The translations under genes and the position numbers were made by a program. Shown piece by piece: positions 51,620-59,537 of a stretch of DNA of 64,000 bases (within the stretch, counting starts at the first letter, position 1; each line of letters opens with the position of its first letter). The notes beneath the pieces are model-generated. The model saw nothing but the letters and a program-made list of their open reading frames with translations. It was not told the origin of the DNA and ran no database searches. The stretch is from Algoriphagus aestuariicola (GTDB lineage Bacteria > Bacteroidota > Bacteroidia > Cytophagales > Cyclobacteriaceae), in the NCBI RefSeq assembly GCF_017254835.1, contig NZ_JAFKCW010000001.1, positions 1,229,063 through 1,293,062 of the forward strand, given 5' to 3'.

Positions 51620-51952
51620 TTGATCATTTGGCAAAAAGCAATGCTTCTCGGAGAAGAGGTGAATTTAAAGGTTCAACTATTTCCAAAAGAGGAATTGTAT
51701 AATCTGTCTTCACAGATTCGTCGAGCGGTGGATTCTATCGCCTTGAATATTGCGGAGGGATCAATTGGTCAAAGCAACCCTGAACAAAGAAAATTTATTG
51801 GTTACGCACTAAGGTCCTTGGCAGAAGTAGTAACCTGCTTACACAAAGCAAAAAGGAGGAGTTATATCGACGAAGAAGCTTTTCAAAAGCTGTATTCGGA
51901 TTCCTTCAACCTAATGAATATGATAGTCGCATTTCAGAAAAACATAAAATAA
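51620..51952 (+). CDS. Four-helix bundle protein (S23/IVP family)
   Basis: 110 residues of the 23S-rRNA intervening-sequence protein family (PF05635): LIIWQKAM, SSQIRRAVDSIALNIAEGSIGQSNPEQRKF and SLAEVVTCLHKAKRRSYI. These small helical proteins form pentameric bundles and their role is unclear. The usual N-terminus is present in frame (GFKFETLIIWQ), but an in-frame TAA at 51599 separates it from ATG 51587, so translation must begin at TTG 51620 or at a non-standard codon, or the gene is slightly damaged. It interrupts the adaptor-ATPase order. Confidence 0.82.
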   Translation: MIIWQKAMLLGEEVNLKVQLFPKEELYNLSSQIRRAVDSIALNIAEGSIGQSNPEQRKFIGYALRSLAEVVTCLHKAKRRSYIDEEAFQKLYSDSFNLMNMIVAFQKNIK

Positions 51953-52026
51953 TCACTGACACCGGTCATCGGGGAAAGAGGTCTTCGGTCTTCTGCCTTC
52001 GGTCTTCCGACTTAAAATTCAACTCT

Positions 52027-52725
52027 ATGCAAAACGTCATCAAAACAGTAAACCTTCGCAAGCTCTACGCTACCGAAGAAGTGGAAACCACCGCATTGGA
52101 TGGGATTCAGATCGAAATCAAAAAAGGTGAATTCGTCGCCATCATGGGGCCATCCGGCTGCGGCAAATCCACGCTGCTGAATATCCTCGGGCTGCTGGAC
52201 AATCCGGATTCGGGCGAATACCACTTTTTGGACAAGGAGGTAGCCAAATTTTCGGAACGTCAGCGTTCTTCCCTGAGAAAAGGGAACATCGGGTTTGTAT
52301 TCCAGAGCTTTAACTTGATCGATGAGTTGACTGTGTTTGAAAACGTGGAGCTGCCACTTTTGTATCTGAAGATCGCGTCAGACGAGCGCAAGAAAAGGGT
52401 AGAGGAAGTGCTCACCCGAATGAACATCATGCATAGAAGAAACCACTTTCCGCAACAGCTTTCCGGTGGTCAGCAGCAGCGTGTGGCCATTGCCCGTGCA
52501 ATCGTCGCCAAGCCGTCCGTGATCCTCGCCGATGAACCTACAGGTAACTTGGACTCCACAAACGGGGAAGAAGTGATGAGGTTGCTGGAGGAACTCAACA
52601 ACGAAGGAACCACCATCGTGATGGTGACCCACTCTCCTCATGATGCCAACTACGCCCACCGTGTGATCAACTTGTTTGACGGAAAAGTGGTGACCGAGAA
52701 TATCCGGGAGCAGTTTCACGTCTGA
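52027..52725 (+). CDS. ABC transporter ATP-binding protein, MacB/LolD type
   Basis: 232 residues: Walker [10 protein letters not shown] (~42), Q loop, signature [15 protein letters not shown], Walker [13 protein letters not shown] and the switch His (MVTHSPH). It belongs to the FtsE/LolD/MacB group that drives mechanotransmission rather than transport through the membrane. It is the only ATPase in the cluster and probably serves several of the four FtsX permeases. A terminator directly follows. Confidence 0.96.
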   Translation: MQNVIKTVNLRKLYATEEVETTALDGIQIEIKKGEFVAIMGPSGCGKSTLLNILGLLDNPDSGEYHFLDKEVAKFSERQRSSLRKGNIGFVFQSFNLIDELTVFENVELPLLYLKIASDERKKRVEEVLTRMNIMHRRNHFPQQLSGGQQQRVAIARAIVAKPSVILADEPTGNLDSTNGEEVMRLLEELNNEGTTIVMVTHSPHDANYAHRVINLFDGKVVTENIREQFHV

Positions 52726-52786
52726 TAGTATCGCCCGCCAGCGAACAAAACGTCTAGCAGTCGTACAGTATATAAACCGTCGAAAA

Positions 52787-52815
52787 GGCCTGGGAGTCGT
52801 TCTCAGGCCATTTTT
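52787..52815 (+). terminator. Terminator between ABC ATPase and first permease
   Basis: GGCCTGGGA and TCTCAGGCC pair (one G-U) around GTCGT, followed by ATTTTT. It separates the ATPase transcript from the permease genes, which then need their own promoter. Confidence 0.75.
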
Positions 52816-52823
52816 ATGCTAAA

Positions 52824-52839
52824 TGGCATATTGTATGCA
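52824..52839 (+). promoter_or_regulatory. Sigma-54-like promoter candidate of the first permease
   Basis: TGGCATATTGTATGCA keeps GG and GC at the -24/-12 distance of ten nt and deviates in one base of the TGGCAC box. It begins 8 nt after the terminator and 97 nt before ATG 52921. Confidence 0.4.
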
Positions 52840-52920
52840 ACCAATGGATGAAAGCTTGCATCTAAAAATTGAAAGCTAAACCAACTCTTTACAGTTATCG
52901 GATCTCATTTTAACCTGATC

Positions 52921-55374
52921 ATGCTAAAAAACCATCTACTCATCGCGATCAGAAATCTGAAAAAGCACAAGTTCTACTCGCTTATCAACATCCTTGGGCT
53001 GTCGGTGGGAGTGGCTGTTTGCATGATTATTTGCCTATTTGTGATCCACGAGCTCAGCTACGACAAGCATTTCAAGAATGCGGATCGGATCTACCGCGTC
53101 CATAGCGACATTGTCTTTGGGGGAAATCACTGGGATATGGTCTACGCTCCAGCTCCGATGGCGGCAGCCATGCCGGAGGAGTTTCCCGAGGTGGAATCTG
53201 CTGTACACTTCAGGCAACGGGGATCATATTTGGTCAAGAGAGAAGACCAAAACATCAAAGAGGATCATGTGATCTGGGCAGGAAAGGATTTTTTCAAAGT
53301 ATTTGAGGTGCCACTGATTGCCGGAAACGCCGAAGGCGTACTCGCCGAGCCCAACACCATGGCGATCAGCCGTACCATTGCCGAGAAATACTTTCCTGGT
53401 GAAAATGCCATTGGGCAATCCCTGATTTTGGACAACCAGGACAATTTCCGGATCACGGGGATTTATGAGGATATTCCAGAAAACACCCATTTCCATTTCG
53501 ATTTCCTGCTTTCGATGGAAGGACTGGAGGAAGCCAAAAGAACAACCTGGCTGAGCAATAATTTTCAAACATACATCAAGCTGAGAGAGGGGGCTGACCC
53601 CGAAGCCCTAAACGCGAAGTTTCCAGCTATGATCAAAACCCACATGGAGCCTGAACTCAGCCAGATATTTGGAGAAGGGGCCACGGTGGAGGCGATGACC
53701 AGCAATGGCGGCAAACTGGAGTTTGATGTTCAACCCCTGCTGGATATTCATTTGAAAAGTGACTACATGGGCGAGTTTGAGCCCAATTTCAACATTACCT
53801 ACGTCTACCTTTTTGTCGCTATCGCACTGTTCATCCTGGTGATTGCCTGCATCAACTTCATGAATCTAAGCACTGCCCGGTCATCGAATCGGGCGAAGGA
53901 AGTGGGTATAAGAAAGGTGATGGGGTCGTATCGAGCGCACCTGATCCGTCAATTTTTGATGGAGTCGATTCTGCTCAGCTTGATTTCCTTTTTGATAGCC
54001 ATTCCTCTGGTAGCATTGCTGTTGCCAATATTCAATGACTTGGCGGGAAGGTCTTTGGAAATTCCATTTTCCCAATGGGACTTCTATGGAATATTGATTT
54101 TAGGTGCCTTGGGCACTGGGATTTTGGCGGGGACTTATCCATCCTTCTTCCTGTCGGCATTTAAGCCTGTCAGTATCCTAAAAGGCCAAGTGGCATTGGG
54201 GATGAAGAGTGGCTTGATCAGAAGTTCACTGGTCGTCTTTCAGTTTGCCATTTCGATCATCCTGATCATTGCCACCATTGCCGTCTTCAATCAGCTCAAC
54301 TATATCCAGTCCAAAAAAATTGGATTCAACAAGGAGCAAGTCATCACAGTTGAGGATATCTATGCCCTGGGTGAGCAGGCCGAGACCTTCAAAGCGGACG
54401 TCTTGGCAAACAGCATGATGGAAAGCGGAACCATTTCCGGCTACTTACCGGTGTCGGGCACTTGGAGAAGCGACACGCCTTGGTGGGCTGAGGGAAAAGA
54501 CCCCAAGCAGACCGAAAACCTGGTCAGCATCCAAAACTGGCAGGTAGACTATGACTACATCAAGACGCTAGACATGAAGATCCTGCAGGGGAGGGATTTT
54601 TCCGTCGATTTCCCTTCGGACTCCAATGCGGTGATCCTCAACGAAACCGCCGTCAAAAACTTCAATTTCGTCGGAGATCCTATCGGACAGCGTATCCTGA
54701 CCATGGCCGGAGATGGCGATGAACTCAATCTTGAAGACCAAATCGGAAGAACCGTGGTCGGTGTAGTCGAAAACTTCCATTTCGAATCCTTGAAGGAAAA
54801 CATCGGTGCGGTCATGATCTTCTTGAGCGATAATCCTAGAGGGATTGCCTCCTTTCGATTCCATTCTGAAAACACGGACGAAGTAGTGGCTTTCATCGAG
54901 GCCAAGTGGAATCAGCTTGCCCCCGGGCAGCCTTTTACCTATTCCTTCTTGGATGACCGATTTGGGGAAATGTATGCGGCTGAAACCCGTCTAGGCAAGG
55001 TATTCGGGATCTTTGCCGGCTTTGCGATCCTAATCGCATGTTTGGGACTATTTGCGCTTACGGCATTTACCGCCGAGCAGCGAACCAAGGAGATAGGCAT
55101 CAGAAAAGTGCTGGGATCCAGCATAGGCAGTATCATCGTACTGCTATCAAAGGAATTTGCCAAGTTGGTTTTGATTGCTTTTGCTATCGCCACCCCCGTT
55201 GCCTGGTGGGCGATGAACCGCTGGCTTGCCGACTATCAGTTCCGTCAGGATTTGGGCTGGCGGGTCTTCCTGGGAGCGGGAGCTTTCGCAGTACTCGTAG
55301 CACTGGTCACCACCAGTTATCAGTCCGTCAAAGCGGCAACCGCCAATCCTGTCAATTCCCTGAAAAGCGAGTAG
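52921..55374 (+). CDS. FtsX/MacB-type ABC permease
   Basis: 817 residues with the double layout typical of Cytophagales: N-terminal helix (~20-45), a large MacB-like periplasmic domain (~50-270), three helices with FIACINFMNLSTARS-like motif, a second periplasmic domain (~430-680) and three final helices (FGIFAGFAILIACLGLFALTAF). RAKEVGIRKVMGS and RTKEIGIRKVLGS mark the two FtsX coupling regions. It is a one-chain permease that could work with a homodimer of the ATPase at 52027. Transported or extracted substrate is unknown. Confidence 0.93.
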   Translation: MLKNHLLIAIRNLKKHKFYSLINILGLSVGVAVCMIICLFVIHELSYDKHFKNADRIYRVHSDIVFGGNHWDMVYAPAPMAAAMPEEFPEVESAVHFRQRGSYLVKREDQNIKEDHVIWAGKDFFKVFEVPLIAGNAEGVLAEPNTMAISRTIAEKYFPGENAIGQSLILDNQDNFRITGIYEDIPENTHFHFDFLLSMEGLEEAKRTTWLSNNFQTYIKLREGADPEALNAKFPAMIKTHMEPELSQIFGEGATVEAMTSNGGKLEFDVQPLLDIHLKSDYMGEFEPNFNITYVYLFVAIALFILVIACINFMNLSTARSSNRAKEVGIRKVMGSYRAHLIRQFLMESILLSLISFLIAIPLVALLLPIFNDLAGRSLEIPFSQWDFYGILILGALGTGILAGTYPSFFLSAFKPVSILKGQVALGMKSGLIRSSLVVFQFAISIILIIATIAVFNQLNYIQSKKIGFNKEQVITVEDIYALGEQAETFKADVLANSMMESGTISGYLPVSGTWRSDTPWWAEGKDPKQTENLVSIQNWQVDYDYIKTLDMKILQGRDFSVDFPSDSNAVILNETAVKNFNFVGDPIGQRILTMAGDGDELNLEDQIGRTVVGVVENFHFESLKENIGAVMIFLSDNPRGIASFRFHSENTDEVVAFIEAKWNQLAPGQPFTYSFLDDRFGEMYAAETRLGKVFGIFAGFAILIACLGLFALTAFTAEQRTKEIGIRKVLGSSIGSIIVLLSKEFAKLVLIAFAIATPVAWWAMNRWLADYQFRQDLGWRVFLGAGAFAVLVALVTTSYQSVKAATANPVNSLKSE

Positions 55375-55441
55375 GATAGAAATATTCACTACTCAGTATC
55401 CAGTCGCCGTAACAAGCTCCAACTAACCAACTTTCTGCTAC

Positions 55442-57805
55442 ATGATCAAAAACTATTTCAAAATCGCTCTTAGAGGCTTTGCCAAACATCGACTCACTTT
55501 TTTCATCAACCTTTTTGGACTGACCTTGGGGCTGTGGGCTGCCATCCTGATTGGTCTCTGGGTGGATTCAGAACTTAGGACGAACCGGGAATTTGCGGAT
55601 TTGGATAGAATCTATCGGGTGATGGAGCATCAGAGCTATGGAGCGGATATTTTCACCACCAGCTCTACGCCGGGAGTCTTGGCTGAAAGCATGAAGGAAA
55701 CGCTTTCAGAGGTCGAGTTTGCGTCTACTTACACCTGGAGCCAAACCCAGCTTTTCATCCAAGGAGACAAGAGGATTCGACTGGAAGGAATCTACGCCAT
55801 GCCAGATCTTTTGAAAATCTATCAATATGAGGCAGTCCAGGGGAATTTGGACCACATGCTAACCGAAAACAACCACGTGGTTTTGACTGAAAAGGGAGCG
55901 TTTTCCCTGTTTGGAAGGACGGATGTGGTAGGAGAGGACGTGGAAATAAGACAAGGGACGGATTCCAAAAATTTCATCGTTCAAGGGGTCTTGAAGGATT
56001 TGCCTACCAGCTCTTCTCTTCAGTTGGACTACATCTTGCCCTATGCGCTCTTTTTCGCCGAAAATGACTGGCTCAGCGATTGGGGCAACAACGGTCCAAG
56101 CACGATTCTGAAACTCCGTGCTGGAACAAATGGAGAGGAGTTTTCCCAGAGTATCGTCAACTACATCGCGGATAGAAACGAGGAATCCAATGTGAAACTC
56201 TTCGCCTATCCTCTCGGAGATCTTTATTTGTATGGTCAGTGGAAAGACGGTCAGCTGATAGAAGGAAGGATCAAAAACGTCAAGCTCTTCGCCATGATCG
56301 GAATATTCGTATTGATCATCGCCTGCATCAACTTCATGAACCTCAGTACGGCAAAATCCCAGAAAAGAGCCAAGGAAGTTGGTGTGCGCAAAGTGGCTGG
56401 TGCCGACAAGCAATCGCTGATATTTCAGTTTTTGAGTGAATCAATATTGCTCAGCCTCTTTGCAGCTATTTTGGCTGTTTTGCTGGTCGCGCTGACATTA
56501 CCGATCTTCAATAGCCTCACCGGCAAAGAAATGAGTGTACCGTTTTTATCCGGGATTTTCTGGCTTCAACTTGCTACGGTACTCCTGATTACAGGCCTTG
56601 TTGCTGGAAGCTATCCGGCTTTCTATCTGTCCGCAACCAAAGTAGTTTCAGTCTTCCGCTCTTTCACCAAAGCCGGAAAGGGAGTCGTAATGGCTAGGAA
56701 GACCTTGGTGCTTTTCCAGTTTATCTTGGCTACCATCCTGATCGTTTCCACGCTGGTGGTCTATCAGCAGATCAACTTTGCGATGAATCAGGATCTGGGT
56801 TATTCCAAAGACCAGTTGATTCAGGTGACACTTGAGGGAGAGCTCTTGGATCGCTTTGACATTTTCAAAGCAGAGCTGGAGAAAAACGAAGATATCCTAG
56901 CGGTAAGCCGATCCTCTTTTGGTTTTCTTGGCAGAAACTCCAACACAGGAGGGGTATCCTGGGAAGGGAAAGCACCGGACAATTCCGCTCTCTTCGAAAT
57001 CATCCGAGTGGACTATGACTTTTTGGAAGCTTCGGGCTTGCAGTTGGTGAAAGGAAGAGGGTTTGACCGAGTGAACGGCGCGGATTCCGTTTCAGGAGCT
57101 ATCCTCAACGAAACCGCCTACAAACTCATGGAGCAAGACCATGCCGGCAGCGAGTTTTTCAGGCTTTGGGACACGGAGCGGTCCATTACCGGCATAGTGA
57201 AAGACTTCCACTTCGAGAGCTTCCGACAAAACGTCGCTCCGGCAATCCTACTGTTGGACCCAAAAAACACCTGGCAGGGCTATGTGAAAGTCAACACCGG
57301 AAAGATCCGGGAAACCGTCGCCTTTCTGGAGTCCACTGCGCAAAGGCTAAACCCGGAATTCCCCTTTGACTACAGCTTCATGGATGAAAACTATGCAAGA
57401 CTATATCAGGAGGACGTTCGCTTGAGGGACTTGGCGCAATACTTCAGCATCCTGACCATTTTGATTTCCTGTCTTGGACTCTTGGGATTATCCGCTCATA
57501 TCGCGGAGCAGAAGACCAAGGAAATCGGCATACGAAAGGTCCTTGGCGCGTCCACGCTGTCCATACTTCAGGTGATCAACCGGGAGTTTATCCTGATTGT
57601 GATTTTGTCGGTGACGATAGGTTCGGGCATCGCCTTTTGGCTGATGCAGGATTGGCTGTCTGGCTACCAATACAAGATAGATTTTGAATGGTGGTTTATC
57701 CCAGCGGCGGCTATGCTTATCCTTGGCATCGCCTTGCTCACCGTCTGCCTACAATCCTTGGGCGCAGCTCGCTCCAATCCCGTTCAAGCGATCAAGTCGG
57801 AGTAG
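55442..57805 (+). CDS. FtsX/MacB-type ABC permease
   Basis: 787 residues with the same layout as its neighbours: two FtsX cores marked by RAKEVGVRKVAGADK and KTKEIGIRKVLGAST, and large periplasmic domains between them. CINFMNLSTAKSQKRAKEVG appears again as the most conserved segment. It lies 67 nt after the first permease on the same strand and is followed by REP-like palindromes. The four permeases of this cluster differ clearly from each other, so they are old paralogues rather than recent copies. Confidence 0.93.
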   Translation: MIKNYFKIALRGFAKHRLTFFINLFGLTLGLWAAILIGLWVDSELRTNREFADLDRIYRVMEHQSYGADIFTTSSTPGVLAESMKETLSEVEFASTYTWSQTQLFIQGDKRIRLEGIYAMPDLLKIYQYEAVQGNLDHMLTENNHVVLTEKGAFSLFGRTDVVGEDVEIRQGTDSKNFIVQGVLKDLPTSSSLQLDYILPYALFFAENDWLSDWGNNGPSTILKLRAGTNGEEFSQSIVNYIADRNEESNVKLFAYPLGDLYLYGQWKDGQLIEGRIKNVKLFAMIGIFVLIIACINFMNLSTAKSQKRAKEVGVRKVAGADKQSLIFQFLSESILLSLFAAILAVLLVALTLPIFNSLTGKEMSVPFLSGIFWLQLATVLLITGLVAGSYPAFYLSATKVVSVFRSFTKAGKGVVMARKTLVLFQFILATILIVSTLVVYQQINFAMNQDLGYSKDQLIQVTLEGELLDRFDIFKAELEKNEDILAVSRSSFGFLGRNSNTGGVSWEGKAPDNSALFEIIRVDYDFLEASGLQLVKGRGFDRVNGADSVSGAILNETAYKLMEQDHAGSEFFRLWDTERSITGIVKDFHFESFRQNVAPAILLLDPKNTWQGYVKVNTGKIRETVAFLESTAQRLNPEFPFDYSFMDENYARLYQEDVRLRDLAQYFSILTILISCLGLLGLSAHIAEQKTKEIGIRKVLGASTLSILQVINREFILIVILSVTIGSGIAFWLMQDWLSGYQYKIDFEWWFIPAAAMLILGIALLTVCLQSLGAARSNPVQAIKSE

Positions 57806-57818
57806 GACCTGCGTTTTC

Positions 57819-57897
57819 CTCGGGATTTGCAATCCCGAGAAACTATCGTAGGATTTCCAATCCGAAAAGTTGTTAGAGGTTGCAGGATTGCAAATCC
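57819..57897. repeat. REP-like palindrome array, copy 1
   Basis: Three palindromes built on GGATT-N3-AATCC: CTCGGGATT-TGC-AATCCCGAG (57819-57839), GGATT-TCC-AATCC (57851-57863) and GGATT-GCA-AATCC (57885-57897). The same series with small changes is found at 58933. The first hairpin could also act as a terminator for the permease. Confidence 0.7.
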
Positions 57898-57915
57898 CGA
57901 AGAGTGGAGAAATTC

Positions 57916-58728
57916 TTACTCTGCCATTTTCATGTAATCATTGAGCAACCCGACAGTCGCAGCCGCTACCAAAAATTCGGTGAAGGAATCAATCTCATCG
58001 GAAAGCCAAATAACAAGCTGCTTTTTGTTAGGCCCCAACTGAACGGCACCAATGGACTTGGCATTTTCAAATAATTCAAACCCTTTGTGCCAGGCATCGC
58101 CGCCCATCATCAGGTCGACCATGCTTTTTTTTCCTGGTTTCTGGTAGTTGTAAACTGCCTTAATGTCGATTCTTCGATTTCCATCAGTCATCCAGCCATA
58201 AAAATCAGCATCATTTTCAGCTCCATTTTTTTGGGTGACTACGAGACGCCATACACTTTCTGTCGGGCTGGTCTCTATCAATGCCACATAGTTGTCGTCT
58301 GTATCCAATACCTCTTGCTCCGATCCAATAGTCCAGTTGCCATGTGGGCCTTCGATCACAAAGCCCCGGGCCTCAAGTCCCTGATAGTCGAAGTTTCTGG
58401 TGAAATTTACCACTGCTGAGTCACCTGCTTGCGAGGCAATCACATAAGAGCCGTTCTGAGAAGTATTAATTGTTTCCAAACGGCTAAAAAGCTTGGAGTT
58501 GTACTTGGATTTGGTCCAGCCGGTCTTTCCGGATACTACTTGGAAAGTGTGGAATTGAAATTTGGGAAAAGTCGACATTCCTTTCCACGTCACCGGATAG
58601 GCAGTTCCATGACTTAAAAGGTTGTCGGAAACTGCCATCAGACCTTGTGCGAATCCGAAACTTGAAATAAAAAACAAATATATAATGGGCAGCAGATAGC
58701 CTAGGAAGATTTTGGGTTTTGTTTTCAT
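57916..58728 (-). CDS. Exported hypothetical protein
   Basis: 270 residues with a signal peptide (LLPIIYLFFISSFGFAQG). The mature part begins with KFQFHTFQVVSGKTGWTKSKYNSKLFSRLETIN and has a central region of aromatic-rich strands (FVIEGPHGNWTIGSEQEVLD, VWRLVVTQKNG). The final helix-rich stretch (LVAAATVGLLND) resembles a family of conserved Bacteroidota exported proteins that I cannot name. It is inserted convergently among the permease genes and is flanked on both sides by copies of the same palindrome array. Confidence 0.72.
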   Translation of the reverse strand: MKTKPKIFLGYLLPIIYLFFISSFGFAQGLMAVSDNLLSHGTAYPVTWKGMSTFPKFQFHTFQVVSGKTGWTKSKYNSKLFSRLETINTSQNGSYVIASQAGDSAVVNFTRNFDYQGLEARGFVIEGPHGNWTIGSEQEVLDTDDNYVALIETSPTESVWRLVVTQKNGAENDADFYGWMTDGNRRIDIKAVYNYQKPGKKSMVDLMMGGDAWHKGFELFENAKSIGAVQLGPNKKQLVIWLSDEIDSFTEFLVAAATVGLLNDYMKMAE

Positions 58729-58932
58729 GGCTTTGAAATTTGGGAAAGAATGCCTTATTGAACGATAACTACCTCGCTAAAAAGGTCATTTTTCAGCCGG
58801 ATTTTCGCAATTGCCAATAATTGGTTGAATTGGTTTGGCAAAAAATAAGAAGGGAGATTGTGGAAATAAGGTAGGCCTGGACGGTTCCGTACAGGTTGGT
58901 CAAGTCAAACGATTTCCAACTTTTTTCACCGT

Positions 58933-59040
58933 TCCTCGGGATTTGTAATCCCCTGGATCTATCGTAGGATTTTCAATCCCGACTATGCGTTTGTCGGATT
59001 ACAAATCCCAAAATACGGCTTCGGAATTGCAAGTTCCGAA
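58933..59040. repeat. REP-like palindrome array, copy 2
   Basis: GGGATT-TGT-AATCCC, GGATT-TTC-AATCC, GGATT-ACA-AATCC and CGGAA-TTGCAAG-TTCCG follow in order. The first ~40 nt (CCTCGGGATTTG.AATCC..., then CTATCGTAGGATTT.CAATCC) match copy 1 at 57818 in direct orientation. Confidence 0.7.
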
Positions 59041-59058
59041 GAGCGATTAAAAAAGGGT

Positions 59059-59175
59059 GACCCAGAATGGGTCAAATGTTTATAGCTGGAGCCGGTCGGG
59101 TGTAGGTACGACCCCATCGGGGTCGAATGTTCTTTGTCTTGATTTTTCTATTAACATCCAATCCCTTCGGGATTG
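59059..59175. repeat. Three perfect short palindromes (REP-like)
   Basis: GACCCA-GAA-TGGGTC (59059-59073), CGACCCC-AT-CGGGGTCG (59109-59125) and CAATCCC-TTC-GGGATTG (59159-59175), each followed by a similar short AT-rich spacer containing GAATGTT/AAATGTT. Such palindrome clusters occur between genes in many Bacteroidota genomes; the role is unknown. Confidence 0.65.
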
Positions 59176-59537
59176 TCCTAGGACAGTTCTTTTTTGCAGC
59201 TGCTAGAGGTTGAGCGCCGAAGCAGTACGGGATAGTCATCGGGAACAATATTCCCTAATATCCCGACCAATTTCTAGTTGTCTTTTGGTCTCACGAATTG
59301 CAAATTCGGATTAATAGAAAGACGTAGTTACGAACTACGCCTAGGTATACGGCAAATCATAAGAGTGGAGGAGCTCGCCATCCACCCTCAGGGTTTGGCT
59401 TAGCGTGACACTTCCCAACCTCCACTCTCCAACTTTTTCAAAAATCCCCTGCAACCTTTTTTCCTTGACTAGCATCTCATTTTCAGAAAGCTAAGCCAAA
59501 TATTTTTCCTGAATCCTAAACCAACAACCCAGTAGCC
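59176..59537. other. Gene-free stretch with two further palindromes
   Basis: 362 nt with no convincing ORF. Contains CGAATT-GCA-AATTCG (59294-59308) and CGTAGTT-ACG-AACTACG (59323-59339), which continue the REP-like region. The part next to 59538 must hold the promoter of the third permease, but neither a -7 nor a good -24/-12 element is visible. Confidence 0.5.

Noticed and set aside
57916-59340. Composite transposon around the exported-protein gene
   Set aside because: No transposase, no target-site duplication that I can see; only the repeats are reported.
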